This document shows, one piece after another, positions 25,255 to 33,953 of a stretch of 64,000 bases of DNA; the stretch's first letter is position 1, and the number at the start of each line of letters is the position of its first letter. The translations under genes were made by a program, and so were the position numbers. The notes beneath the pieces were generated by a model. It ran no database searches, was not told the origin of the DNA, and was given only the letters and a program-made list of their open reading frames with translations. This DNA is from an uncultured Desulfobacteraceae bacterium (GTDB lineage: Bacteria > Desulfobacterota > Desulfobacteria > Desulfobacterales > Desulfatirhabdiaceae): NCBI GenBank assembly GCA_903953895.1, contig CAJBLH010000022.1, forward strand, positions 1 to 64,000, read 5' to 3'.

Positions 25255-26094
25255 CTATCCCATCGCTGTGATCTGAAAAGTTTTATAGCGAAAAATATTC
25301 GGATACAGTCTGGATGCATATGCTTCCACTTCCGGCGTGTAATGATAGCCTACCATCACGGCAGTGATCTGCCCTTTCAGAACGTTTTGCAGGCGTTCAA
25401 TCCTTTTAGCGAATCGGTCAAAATCCTTTTTTCCCGGTTGCGCTTTACTCTCTCCGATCAGAAAAACCGGGAGGCTGTCTTTTTTCCCCTCGACGTACAG
25501 ATTGACTTCATCGTATTTACCATCGGGATAGACGATGTTTCGACGGTCCACAAGGGTGACTTCTATTCCGAATTCCTGTAATGCAAACCGATGCAAATGC
25601 GGCATGAGCCGATCTTCAATCCCGTACCCGACAGTCATGGAAAGGCCACCGACCTGGGAGCGCAAATCTTTCATGCCCACCGACAAGGCATTGACGGATA
25701 TCTCGGTCTGTTTCTGGGCTTCGGCAAGCTCTTCAAGCCGGTGTTCTGTTCGACTCTGGGCTTCGGCAAGCTCTTCAATCCGGTGTTCTGTTCGACTCTG
25801 AGCTTCGGCAAGCTCTTCGAGCCGGTGTTCTGTTCGATTCTGAGCTTCGGCAAGCTCTTCAAGCCGGTGTTCTGTTCGACTCTGGGCTTCGGCAAGCTCT
25901 TCAATTCGGTGCCCAGTACGGTTCTGAGTCTCGGCAAGCTGACGAACGATATCTTTGAGTTCATCGAAATCGCTTCGTCCGACAGAAATAATCCTGGTTT
26001 TTTCATCGACCTCCTCCATGAAGCACAAAAAGACATCCTTCATTTTCGGATCGATATCTTCCAATTTTCGAATTAAAACGGCGCTGAGATTCAT
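25255..26094 (-). CDS. Heptad-repeat coiled-coil protein with a C-terminal PD-(D/E)xK-like domain (279 aa)
   Basis: Residues ~45-135 consist of 14-residue near-identical repeats (core RTEHRLEELAEAQS), which form a long coiled coil. The C-terminal ~120 residues hold a domain with a KYDEVNLYVEG strand and GESKAQPGKKDF. The D...ExK pattern is typical of PD-(D/E)xK nuclease folds in DUF3782-type proteins. Those proteins are of unknown function and often have variable repeat numbers. I chose the ATG at 26094, preceded by GAGGAG at seven bases; the longer frame to 26160 lacks this. The protein is about 279 residues. Confidence 0.75.
   Translation of the reverse strand: MNLSAVLIRKLEDIDPKMKDVFLCFMEEVDEKTRIISVGRSDFDELKDIVRQLAETQNRTGHRIEELAEAQSRTEHRLEELAEAQNRTEHRLEELAEAQSRTEHRIEELAEAQSRTEHRLEELAEAQKQTEISVNALSVGMKDLRSQVGGLSMTVGYGIEDRLMPHLHRFALQEFGIEVTLVDRRNIVYPDGKYDEVNLYVEGKKDSLPVFLIGESKAQPGKKDFDRFAKRIERLQNVLKGQITAVMVGYHYTPEVEAYASRLYPNIFRYKTFQITAMG
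25718..25927 (-). repeat. Five tandem 42-bp repeats within a coding region
   Basis: Units of 42 bp (beginning GCTTCGGCAAGCTCTTC on the plus strand) start at 25718, 25760, 25802, 25844 and 25886, with partly degenerate copies on both sides. Each encodes 14 residues, two heptads, so copy-number change keeps the frame. The repeats are highly similar at the DNA level, which suggests recent expansion. Confidence 0.9.
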
Positions 26095-26318
26095 TATTGG
26101 ACTCCTCGGGTTTTTAATCTCAGGAACGGATACGCCAGAGTACCATGCGTATACTGTCATCTGTCAAAGAATGATGTGGGAATGTAACATCATTATTTTA
26201 TCAATAATTCAAGCTTTTTTTTGCAGGAAGACAAATTTCTTGATTGCTTCGTAAAAACTCAGTAAATGGTTCTTTCAGTCATTTTCGGTCAACGATTGAA
26301 TCCAGAGCCTTCAACTGG

Positions 26319-26450
26319 TTATGGACTCCGTCTTTCGCTGGAGCGGAGATTGTCTTTATATTTTTCGGATTCATCAATTTTGTAGGAATTCAGTTCTGAA
26401 TAAAGATTGGCATACTGCGAACGGGCATAATCTGAAATTTCCTCATGCAC
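26319..26450 (-). pseudogene. Short polar open frame, possible gene remnant (43 aa)
   Basis: In a 440-bp stretch without a clear gene, this frame reads from a GTG as HEEISDYARSQYANLYSEL, then an acidic helix ending RSSERRSP. The composition is protein-like (Glu/Ser/Tyr-rich amphipathic helix). A one-base shift continues with HNQLKALDSIVDRK, suggesting a broken gene. The GTG adjoins a G-rich repeat. No family is recognised. The rest of 26095-26537 shows nothing else I can support. Confidence 0.25.
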
Positions 26451-26478
26451 CCTTCCCCAGCGGGGGGAGGGTGGGGGG
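26450..26478. repeat. GC-rich interspersed stem-loop repeat
   Basis: A C-rich arm (CCCTTCCCC) and a G-rich arm (GGGGGGAGGGTGGGGGG) separated by a short AGC loop. This resembles short GC-rich intergenic repeats scattered in many genomes. A related element lies at 48153-48172. No coding potential. Confidence 0.5.
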
Positions 26479-26537
26479 CTCAAAAATTAATATTATGACC
26501 GTTGGCAGTATACTGAAGATGAGACGGAGGCATAGAC

Positions 26538-27173
26538 ATGAACATCATCGCAATTTTCGGAAGCCCCCGGTTGAACGGTAATACCGCCATGCTGATGCAT
26601 CAAGCTGTCAAAGGCGCCAGGGAGGCAGGGGTACATGTCGAGGAAATTGTTCTGAGGCAATTAAAGATATCTCCCTGCCTGGAAATCTATGGCTGCAAAT
26701 CAACGGGTCGCTGCGCCATACAGGATGATTTTCAGAAAGTTCAGGAGCTTTTGCTGGCTGCCGACGGGATCATGCTGGCCTCCCCCATATTTTTTTATAC
26801 CGTCAGCGCCCACACGAAAATATTGATGGACCGGTGCCAGTCTCTGTGGGTAAAAAAATACTGGATCGATAAGGTTCAGGCCGGCAAATGGACACCCAAA
26901 AGAAAGGGTTTATTCATTTCCGTCGGCGCGACTCAGGGCAAAAAACTGTTTGAAGGCTCGTTGCTTACGGTAAAGTATTTTCTCGATGTTCTGGATGCGG
27001 AACTCTGGAGATCTCTTCTTTACCGGGGGCTGGACTTTGAAGGCGATGTATTGAAACACCCTGAATATCTTCAGGAGGCCTTCGATTCCGGCAAAGCATT
27101 GGCGCAATCCCTGGCGGACATGAATCAAAATGTCACCACACTCCTTACGGCAGCATATTCCCCTGATTCATGA
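26538..27173 (+). CDS. Flavodoxin/NADPH-dependent FMN reductase family protein (211 aa)
   Basis: The N-terminus MNIIAIFGSPRLNGNTAML is the phosphate-binding start of a flavodoxin-like fold that binds FMN. SPCLEIYGCKSTGRCAIQDDF supplies cysteines as in iron-sulfur flavoproteins of anaerobes. ADGIMLASPIFFYTVSAHTKILMDR is the second signature. The role is likely electron transfer or quinone/nitro reduction; the substrate is unknown. A GAGACGGAGG-type site precedes the ATG. Its 3' end overlaps the convergent CoA-transferase gene by 29 bp. Confidence 0.88.
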   Translation: MNIIAIFGSPRLNGNTAMLMHQAVKGAREAGVHVEEIVLRQLKISPCLEIYGCKSTGRCAIQDDFQKVQELLLAADGIMLASPIFFYTVSAHTKILMDRCQSLWVKKYWIDKVQAGKWTPKRKGLFISVGATQGKKLFEGSLLTVKYFLDVLDAELWRSLLYRGLDFEGDVLKHPEYLQEAFDSGKALAQSLADMNQNVTTLLTAAYSPDS

Positions 27174-28629
27174 GGTTCCGGTGCAGTTCATAGCATCGGA
27201 TCAGATCATGCCGAATATGGCCGGTGCGAGATTCCCGCACATAGCGATTCAGATAATCCCGAAACATCGGATGGGCGCAGTTATTGATAATGGCTTCTGC
27301 GCGCCGGCTGGGCCCCAGTCCACGAAGATCCGCCAGACCCTGCTCGGTAACGATGACCTGAACCGAGTGTTCATTATGGTCGATATGAGGACACATGGGA
27401 ACTATGGAGGAAATTTTTCCGCCTTTTGCGATGGAAGCCGACATCATCATCGTCAGATAACCGTTACGGGTGAATTCTCCGCTTCCGCCGATACCGTTAA
27501 TCACATCCATTCCATACAGATGGGTGGAATTAACATTGCCGTAAATATCGGCTTCCAGGGCCGTATTCATCGCTATGACCCCAAGCCTGCGAATGATTCC
27601 CGGGTGATTGGATATCTCCTGGGGCCGAAGCACGATGCGTGATGCAAAATAATCCATGTTCCCAATGATTTGCTGTAATTTGCTCCAGGAAACCGTCAGG
27701 CTGCATGCACTGGCTCCGGTCAGTTTTCCCTCGGCCATGATATCCACCATGGAATCCTGAAACACTTCGGAATACATGCTGAACGGCGGAATATCCGGAT
27801 GTTTCCCCAACGCAGCCATTACCCCGTTGGCCACACTGCCGACGCCGGCCTGAAGCGGCAGCAGGTTTTTCGGCAGTCGACCGGCAGTAACCTCATCGCA
27901 CAAGAACTTCACCACATGCTGAGCGATCAGATGGCTGACCGCATCCGGAGGGGGCAGCTCACCGACGTGATCCGGCTCGTCATTTATCACGATGCCCAGA
28001 ACCTTCTTCGGATTCACCGCGGCATAAGGCCACCCGATCCGGGTCAGGGGCTCGTGAATCGCTATGGGATCTCGGTATGGCGGAGGCGGCATGACGATAA
28101 TATCCGCCATTTCTCTGAGCCTGGGAGAATGTTTTTTGTTAATCTCGATAATCACCTTATCGGCATATTTCAGAAATGTCGGGGAAGCGCCGATAGAAGA
28201 GGTCAGATATACCCGGCCGTCTCGGGTGATTTCCGTGGCTTCTACAACGGAGACATCCAGTTTTCCCAGAAAACCGTAAGCCAGCATCTGGGGAACATGG
28301 GAAAGATGAATATCCACATATTCAACTTCTTCACGATTGATTTTCTGCCTTAAGCTGGTCTCTCCCTGATAGGGCGCACGCCAGGATACGGCGTCGGCTT
28401 TGGCCAGTTCATCATCGATACTCTGGCCGCTGGAGGCGCCTGTCAGGATTCTGAGCTTGAATGGCCGATTTTTCTCGTGTTCCTGTTTTGCCCGATTGGC
28501 CAGTGCAACCGGAACAACTTTTGCCGCACCAGCCGGAGAAAATCCACTGAAAGCCACTGTATTGCCATGTTGAATGAATGCCACTGCTTCTTCAGGTGTT
28601 AAAACGGGGTAGGAATCTTTTCGAATCAT
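27145..28629 (-). CDS. Acetyl-CoA hydrolase/transferase family CoA transferase (494 aa)
   Basis: A class I CoA-transferase of the succinyl-CoA:acetate / acetyl-CoA hydrolase type. Visible features are an N-terminal domain (FSGFSPAGAAKVVPVALANR), the glycine-rich loop QAGVGSVANGVMAALG and the catalytic glutamate in FSMYSEVFQDSM. The C-terminal end has GIGGSGEFTRNGYLT and VTEQGLADLRGLGPSRRAEAII. In sulfate reducers such enzymes activate acetate by exchange with succinyl-CoA or use it for energy coupling. It follows the receiver gene by 48 bp on the same strand. Confidence 0.92.
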   Translation of the reverse strand: MIRKDSYPVLTPEEAVAFIQHGNTVAFSGFSPAGAAKVVPVALANRAKQEHEKNRPFKLRILTGASSGQSIDDELAKADAVSWRAPYQGETSLRQKINREEVEYVDIHLSHVPQMLAYGFLGKLDVSVVEATEITRDGRVYLTSSIGASPTFLKYADKVIIEINKKHSPRLREMADIIVMPPPPYRDPIAIHEPLTRIGWPYAAVNPKKVLGIVINDEPDHVGELPPPDAVSHLIAQHVVKFLCDEVTAGRLPKNLLPLQAGVGSVANGVMAALGKHPDIPPFSMYSEVFQDSMVDIMAEGKLTGASACSLTVSWSKLQQIIGNMDYFASRIVLRPQEISNHPGIIRRLGVIAMNTALEADIYGNVNSTHLYGMDVINGIGGSGEFTRNGYLTMMMSASIAKGGKISSIVPMCPHIDHNEHSVQVIVTEQGLADLRGLGPSRRAEAIINNCAHPMFRDYLNRYVRESRTGHIRHDLIRCYELHRNLMNQGNMLP

Positions 28630-28677
28630 CGATCACCTTTTATATTTGGTTGCAGGCATAAGCATATGATGGGTGGT

Positions 28678-29100
28678 TTACCGAAGCAGTTCCTTGATCT
28701 TGAGATTCCGAATCTTATGAGAATGGAGATCTTTTTTTTCAAATGCCAAAGAAAGCTTTACCAGAAGCTCTTCTAACTTGATCGGTTTCAGCAGATAATC
28801 GAAAGCGCCCAGTTTCAGCCCTTCGATGCTGGTCTCAACGGACCCGTGGCCCGTCAACAGAACAATTTCAGCAAGAGGCTGGATTTTTTTCATTTCCCGC
28901 AGGGTCTCGATGCCGTCCATTCCGCCCGGCATCTTGATATCCAGAACAACTGCATCAAACAAGTTGTCCTTCATGATCTTCAGTGCTTCTTCACCACTGG
29001 CTGCGCCAAGGGTATCAATATCGCGCTTCTTCAACCGATTGACCAACGTTTCCAGAAAGTCCTGCTCATCATCCACCACCAGAACCTTAAATTTTTCCAT
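28678..29100 (-). CDS. Receiver-only response regulator (140 aa)
   Basis: A CheY-like receiver domain with VLVVDDEQDF, phosphoacceptor Asp54 in VVLDIKMPGGMDG, TGHGS and the conserved Lys in LLKPIKLEEL. Only ~15 helical residues follow, so there is no output domain. It probably acts as a phospho-relay or protein-binding switch for the histidine kinase encoded 50 bp upstream. CoA-transferase follows in the same run. Confidence 0.93.
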   Translation of the reverse strand: MEKFKVLVVDDEQDFLETLVNRLKKRDIDTLGAASGEEALKIMKDNLFDAVVLDIKMPGGMDGIETLREMKKIQPLAEIVLLTGHGSVETSIEGLKLGAFDYLLKPIKLEELLVKLSLAFEKKDLHSHKIRNLKIKELLR

Positions 29101-29150
29101 AATTACCCCGTGTTATATAAAAGTAAATAACAACTTTCTTCATGATATCA

Positions 29151-30812
29151 TTATTTCTTTTCAGGTGTCGTAATTGGAATTTCCACCGTAAACGTCGCAC
29201 CTTTTCCGACCTCGCTTTTCAGGCCGATTCTGCCGCCGAGTTTTTCGACAATGCTGTAACTGACCCAAAGCCCAAGACCGGTTCCTTTTCCGGCTTCCTT
29301 TGTTGTGAAAAATGGATCGAAAATCCGCTTTTGCTTGTCTTCCGGAATCCCCGGTCCATCATCCTTGATGCTGACAGTAACCTGATCATCTGAAATACGG
29401 CTGATGACTTCAATCAGGCCGTCTTTTCCAATGGCGTCGATGGCATTGGAAATCAGATTCAAAAAAACCTGCTGCAATTGAGCTTGATCGCTGGCGATAA
29501 TAGGAAGGCGCGATGAAAGATCGGTCTGAATATCGATATTGTTGTTTCTTGCATAGTTCTCAAGCAGACTGATTGTTTGATTGATGGTATCGTTGATGTC
29601 TACATCCTCTAGGTGAGGCTCCATTTTTCGCGCATAGCCCAGCATGTTGTGAACCACTTTTCGAGCCCGTTCCACATGTTCTTCGATTTTTCGAATGGAC
29701 GACTTGAATTCGTTAAGATTGTCACTAGCTTGGAAATCTTCTTCTAACAAAAGGTCTTCCATCCACCCGGTCTTCTGGAGAATGACCGCCAGCGGATTGT
29801 TGATCTCATGGGCCACCCCGGCAGCCATTTTACCGAGGGCCGCCAGTTTGTCCGACTGCATAAGCTGAGCATTGAGTTCATTCATCCTGGCGTCGTTGGC
29901 GATCAATCGGTTAATGGTCATGCGGGTGGTCAGTACGGTTGTCAGGATGATGGCCAGGACACCGGAGAGAACAATGAATATCTCCATATATTGGGTTTCA
30001 AAAAGGTTTTCCATTTCATCGGACACTTCCTGACTGATGACCAGAAGCCATTTGTTGTTTTTCAGCCAGCTTCCAGCATAAAGAAGTCGCCTTCCGCTCT
30101 TTCCGTCAGCCGAAAGCACTGCTGTACCGCTGCCGAACAGAGAAGGCTGAATCAACGACTTGGACAGGATTTCACCATCGAAGCGGGGCAGAGTCTGATA
30201 GACGCCTTCTGAATTGACGATATAGGCATCACCTGTTTTTCCGACCTGGGCGGATCGGACGATTTCGCCGAACACCTCCGGGTCGATGGTGGCGCGAAGA
30301 ATCCATGTCTGCTGATTTTCCTGGCGGCGCACCGCGATGATAAAGTGCGGCAATTTTCGGTAACCGGTATAAACGTTACTGATATAAATCCCTTTACTCA
30401 TCACCTCATCAAACCAGGGTTCATGAAAATAATTAAATTTTTTGATATCATACGGACCCACGTAAGCTCTGTGCTGACCGACGTTGTCTATCACGCCCAG
30501 ATCCACGAAATTGCCCTGCCTGAGGTTCATGATTTGAAAGAGCTGAGAAAGATAATTTTCATCGGTCATCTGCCAGAATGAATGCGTATCCGCCATCGCC
30601 CCTAGAATGGCCATTCGGGTTTTCAAAAACCGGTCAACCGCCTCGGCCTGTGCCTGAGAACGATATTTGATCTGCTCTTCAATTTTTTCCCTGTACATTT
30701 TCTCGAATTGATAATAAATGGTGGCGCCCAGCAGAATCAGAGGCGCCAGCGATACAATCAAGGTCAGTAAAATGATTTTTCTTCTCAGACTGCTGTATAA
30801 TGTATTTTTCAT
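29151..30812 (-). CDS. Membrane histidine kinase with periplasmic Cache-type sensor (553 aa)
   Basis: Two membrane segments (residues ~12-34 and ~275-297) bracket a ~240-residue periplasmic dCache-like domain ([41 protein letters not shown]). This typically binds small carboxylates or amino acids. After the second segment come the H-box [16 protein letters not shown], the N-box [11 protein letters not shown], and the G-boxes [10 protein letters not shown] and GKGTGLGL. All catalytic elements are intact. It is the first gene of a kinase/receiver/CoA-transferase run, which suggests sensing of organic acids (inference). Confidence 0.93.
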   Translation of the reverse strand: MKNTLYSSLRRKIILLTLIVSLAPLILLGATIYYQFEKMYREKIEEQIKYRSQAQAEAVDRFLKTRMAILGAMADTHSFWQMTDENYLSQLFQIMNLRQGNFVDLGVIDNVGQHRAYVGPYDIKKFNYFHEPWFDEVMSKGIYISNVYTGYRKLPHFIIAVRRQENQQTWILRATIDPEVFGEIVRSAQVGKTGDAYIVNSEGVYQTLPRFDGEILSKSLIQPSLFGSGTAVLSADGKSGRRLLYAGSWLKNNKWLLVISQEVSDEMENLFETQYMEIFIVLSGVLAIILTTVLTTRMTINRLIANDARMNELNAQLMQSDKLAALGKMAAGVAHEINNPLAVILQKTGWMEDLLLEEDFQASDNLNEFKSSIRKIEEHVERARKVVHNMLGYARKMEPHLEDVDINDTINQTISLLENYARNNNIDIQTDLSSRLPIIASDQAQLQQVFLNLISNAIDAIGKDGLIEVISRISDDQVTVSIKDDGPGIPEDKQKRIFDPFFTTKEAGKGTGLGLWVSYSIVEKLGGRIGLKSEVGKGATFTVEIPITTPEKK

Positions 30813-30992
30813 CTGGACGGATGGCCTCCACAGTGTTATCTCGAAATATCACCAAAGAAAGTACGATAGCAATCAATATGCCACACAAATGAGAATCATT
30901 TTTTTAAGGACATATCTGCAAGAAATAATTGCCAAAGACTGGAAACATCTCCAAAGCATGCTCAGCAGGCAGCCTCCAATCTGTCAATGTTC

Positions 30993-31007
30993 TTTACAGG
31001 CTGTAAA
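30993..31007. promoter_or_regulatory. 15-bp palindrome in the kinase-rnhA intergenic region
   Basis: TTTACAG-G-CTGTAAA is a perfect inverted repeat about 170 bp before rnhA. The surrounding 363-bp gap (30813-31175) contains no other supported gene. It also has a Fur-like sequence (AATGAGAATCATTTTTT, from 30889) near the kinase start. No regulator is assigned. Confidence 0.35.
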
Positions 31008-31175
31008 AGACAGATGAGACTCTAAGAACATAAAAGACTACCATATCCTGAAATTCAATAAAATAACAAGTTTCGTTTTAACTTCAGAGCTCGTTAATTC
31101 GAGTCGAAAACAGTGAACGGGAAACCGTGATCTAAAAATCGGTTCATTCAACATATTCACGAGACAGAGGAAACG

Positions 31176-31856
31176 ATGATGAAAACGCCAGATTCCGGCT
31201 GGATACGCATGCGGTTCAAGCAGAACAAGGTTTGGGTAGCCGTCGATGCAGATGAAAAAATTCTTGTTGATAACGGCAAGGTACTGATCAAGTATCAGAA
31301 AGAACAGGATTATGAGTACCGGGTTCGCCACTCAGATATCCTGCCATTGGATGCCCCACCCGGCGATGGCCCTGCTTCATCAAAAACACGCGAAAAATCC
31401 GAAAAAAACCGAAAGACCATTCTGCCTGTGGCCTGCCCTCCTGACCCGGAAGACGTAGATTGCATTACTATTTATGCGGACGGCGCTTCATCGGGAAACC
31501 CCGGACCGTCTGGGATCGGGGTGCTGCTTCGCTACCGGGAGCATGAAAAGGAAATCTCGCGGCATATCGGATTGGGTACCAACAACATTGCAGAGCTTGA
31601 AGCCATTCGAACCGGTCTTAGCGAAGTAAAAAATCCCGATTTGCCGGTCAGGGTCTATACGGACAGCGGCTATGCCTTCGGACTTCTGACACTGGGCTGG
31701 AAAGCCCAAAAAAACACGGAGCTTGTCAATGACATTCGTATACTGATGAAACGGTTCAAAAACCTGAAATTTTTTAAAGTCAAAGGGCATTCTGGGATAG
31801 AAGGCAATGAAAGGGCGGATAAACTAGCGACTTCAGCAATTCTTCAGAAGGCGTAA
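31176..31856 (+). CDS. rnhA: RNase HI with an N-terminal extension (226 aa)
   Basis: Residues ~90-226 are RNase HI, which cleaves RNA in RNA-DNA hybrids: IYADGASSGNPGPSGIG, NIAELEAIR, VYTDSGYAFG and KGHSGIEGNERADKLA carry the four metal-binding acidic residues and the catalytic His. The extra ~80-residue N-terminal part (MRFKQNKVWVAVDADEKILVDNGKVLIKYQ) looks like a separate small beta domain rather than the usual hybrid-binding domain, followed by a Lys/Pro linker. A GAGG site precedes the ATG. A terminator follows. Confidence 0.93.
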   Translation: MMKTPDSGWIRMRFKQNKVWVAVDADEKILVDNGKVLIKYQKEQDYEYRVRHSDILPLDAPPGDGPASSKTREKSEKNRKTILPVACPPDPEDVDCITIYADGASSGNPGPSGIGVLLRYREHEKEISRHIGLGTNNIAELEAIRTGLSEVKNPDLPVRVYTDSGYAFGLLTLGWKAQKNTELVNDIRILMKRFKNLKFFKVKGHSGIEGNERADKLATSAILQKA

Positions 31857-31864
31857 AAGGAAAA

Positions 31865-31896
31865 GGAGTATTGGCGCCAGCCAGTACTCCTTTATT
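31865..31896 (+). terminator. Intrinsic terminator after rnhA
   Basis: Stem GGAGTATTGG (31865-31874) pairs with CCAGTACTCC (31881-31890) with one G-U pair, loop CGCCAG, and a TTTATT tail. It is correctly placed eight bases after the rnhA stop. Confidence 0.8.
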
Positions 31897-31974
31897 CCGG
31901 AAGGAAACAGCTAACTCCCGGAGGATGCCGGGAATAGCCGAGAGATTTTTGTAAATGAAATGGATCGTCGGAAA

Positions 31975-32256
31975 TCAGGCCTTGTCGGACTTCAATGTCG
32001 CAATTTCTTTTTTCAGATCATCAATTTCCTGTTTGTATTTATCGGGGCCGTCGGCAGAAGGTGCTGATGCCGGTTTGTCATCTTTTTTCCAGGTATCTTT
32101 CAGCTCATCAAATCCCAGGTAAAGCGCCAGACCTCCTCCAAGAAGCAGCATGATAGGAAGCACGCCGGCCAGAATCTGCAAGAATTCTTTAAACCAAATA
32201 GAAACACCAATAAGTCCCAATACTGCAGCTACTGCACCACCGATCAAAGTTTTCAT
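31975..32256 (-). CDS. Small membrane protein with C-terminal coiled coil (93 aa)
   Basis: Two hydrophobic segments (LIGGAVAAVLGLIGVSIWF and ILAGVLPIMLLLGGGLALYLGF) are followed by a charged region and a coiled coil (KYKQEIDDLKKEIATLK). The architecture suggests a membrane-anchored oligomer. No family is recognised. An AGGAGGGGG-type site precedes the ATG, and a palindrome lies 54 bp upstream. It converges on rnhA. Confidence 0.8.
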   Translation of the reverse strand: MKTLIGGAVAAVLGLIGVSIWFKEFLQILAGVLPIMLLLGGGLALYLGFDELKDTWKKDDKPASAPSADGPDKYKQEIDDLKKEIATLKSDKA

Positions 32257-32309
32257 AGAAAATACCCCCTCCTTTAATGTTATCCGTTATTTGAGATGCT
32301 GCAAAATTG

Positions 32310-32328
32310 ACCATGCAGACTGCATGGT
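32310..32328. promoter_or_regulatory. Palindromic operator-like site upstream of the small membrane protein
   Basis: ACCATGCAG-A-CTGCATGGT is a perfect inverted repeat with nine-base arms, 54 bp upstream of the 93-aa gene start and outside any gene. It could be a repressor or activator site for that gene. No T-run follows on either strand, so a terminator is unlikely. The rest of 32257-32495 shows nothing else. Confidence 0.5.
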
Positions 32329-32495
32329 AATAATTTCAACCAGATATTTAAAATAGTCGTTAAAAAACCCGATTAGCAAAAAATTAACACAAGATCAGGC
32401 TTTACGCAAGTTCAAAATTGTCTATTCGTTATTGTCTACACGTTAATAGGCCACCATCTGAATTTTCAGCTCCCCCCTCTGCCGCTCGCCTATCA

Positions 32496-33953
32496 TCACT
32501 CCAGACAATCCTTGGTGAGACCGGCATCGAACGCTACCGGATAGCACCCGTCGAAGCAGGCCTTGCAAAAACATTCTTCGGGGTCTTCAATGCCGGTTGC
32601 CGCCAGAAGTCCTCCCAGACTCAGATAATGCAGCGAATCGAGCCCCAGAAAATCCCTGAGTTCGTTTACCTGCATGCGGGATGCGATCAATTCGCCTTTG
32701 GTCGAGAAATCGATGCCGTAATGACAGGGAAAACGGTGGGCCGGGCCACTGACCCGAAGGTGGACTTTTTTGACCCCGAGTTCCCGAAGCGCCTTGACGC
32801 GGGTTCGCACGGTCGTACCCCGGATAATGGAATCTTCGATAATGACGATATCCTTGCCCTTGAGGAGTTCCTTGACGGGGTTGAGTTTGATGCGAACGCC
32901 GAAATCCCGCATACTCTGGGTCGGTTGAATAAACGTCCTTCCCACATAGTGGTTGCGGATCATACCCATTTCAAATGGAATGCCGGAAGCTTCGGAATAT
33001 CCCAGCGCCGCATATGTGCCGGAATCCGGGAACGGCATGATCAGATCGGCCTGAACCGGGGCCTCGCGCGCCAACTGTCGGCCGTGGGCCTTTCGGGTGA
33101 GATAAACGTTTCTTCCGAATATGGTGCTGTCGGGTCTGGCAAAATAGATAAACTCGAATATGCAGAAAGACCGGCAGGTTGCGGCCGGTATTTGCAGGCT
33201 GCGAATACCCTCCTGATTGATGATGACGATTTCCCCCGGGTTCAATTCCCGGATAAACTCGGCTTCCACCAGATCCAGTGCGCAGGTTTCCGATGCCAAC
33301 ACATAATGGCCGTTTAACCGGCCCAGGCAGAGGGGCCTGAATCCATTGGGGTCCTTGATACCGACGATCTCGCCCCTGTTTGTCATCACAATCAGTGAAA
33401 ACGCCCCTTTGATGCGAGAAACTGCTTCTAACAGGGCTTTTTCAAAACCCAATCCCAGATTTTTGACGAAGAGGTGAAGAAACACTTCGCTGTCCATCGT
33501 GGTTTGAAAAATGGAACCCGATGCTTCCAGTTCGTTTTTCAAAACATGGGCATTGACGAGATTTCCATTATGGGCGACGGCATAGGAACGCTGCCGATGG
33601 TGAACGACAAAGGGTTGGGCATTGGTCAGAATAGAGCTGCCGGTGGTCGAGTACCGTACATGACCGATGGCGGTGTCCCCATTCAGCAGTTCCATGTAGG
33701 GCTTTTTAAATACATCCGAAACCAGTCCCATCCCCTTGTGGGCGATGATCTGATTGTTCTGAATCACGGCAATGCCAGCACTTTCCTGTCCTCGGTGCTG
33801 CAGCGCGTAGAGTCCGAAATAGGTCAGACGGGCCGCATCCGGATGGCCATGGATGCCGAACAAGCCGCATGCCTCGCGGGGCTTGTCTTCCTCGTAAATT
33901 TCTTCGAATTCAAAACGGGGTGTCTCGATCATGATTGATTTCTTATCTTTCAA
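32496..33953 (-). CDS. purF: Amidophosphoribosyltransferase (485 aa)
   Basis: The first enzyme of purine synthesis makes 5-phosphoribosylamine from PRPP and glutamine. A propeptide of 28 residues precedes the nucleophile cysteine 29 in [13 protein letters not shown]. Glutaminase features include [13 protein letters not shown] and [10 protein letters not shown]. The PRPP loop is [18 protein letters not shown]. The C-terminal [13 protein letters not shown] adds cysteines for the [4Fe-4S] cluster of the Bacillus-type enzyme. It overlaps carB by four bases (ATGA) and ends a minus-strand nitrogen run. Confidence 0.97.
   Translation of the reverse strand: MKDKKSIMIETPRFEFEEIYEEDKPREACGLFGIHGHPDAARLTYFGLYALQHRGQESAGIAVIQNNQIIAHKGMGLVSDVFKKPYMELLNGDTAIGHVRYSTTGSSILTNAQPFVVHHRQRSYAVAHNGNLVNAHVLKNELEASGSIFQTTMDSEVFLHLFVKNLGLGFEKALLEAVSRIKGAFSLIVMTNRGEIVGIKDPNGFRPLCLGRLNGHYVLASETCALDLVEAEFIRELNPGEIVIINQEGIRSLQIPAATCRSFCIFEFIYFARPDSTIFGRNVYLTRKAHGRQLAREAPVQADLIMPFPDSGTYAALGYSEASGIPFEMGMIRNHYVGRTFIQPTQSMRDFGVRIKLNPVKELLKGKDIVIIEDSIIRGTTVRTRVKALRELGVKKVHLRVSGPAHRFPCHYGIDFSTKGELIASRMQVNELRDFLGLDSLHYLSLGGLLAATGIEDPEECFCKACFDGCYPVAFDAGLTKDCLE

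Noticed and set aside
25718-25927. The tandem 42-bp repeats considered as a CRISPR array
   Set aside because: Units are contiguous with no unique spacers, and they encode regular heptads in frame.
30885-30905. Fur-box-like sequence near the histidine kinase start
   Set aside because: Only about one half-site matches, and no iron-related gene is adjacent.
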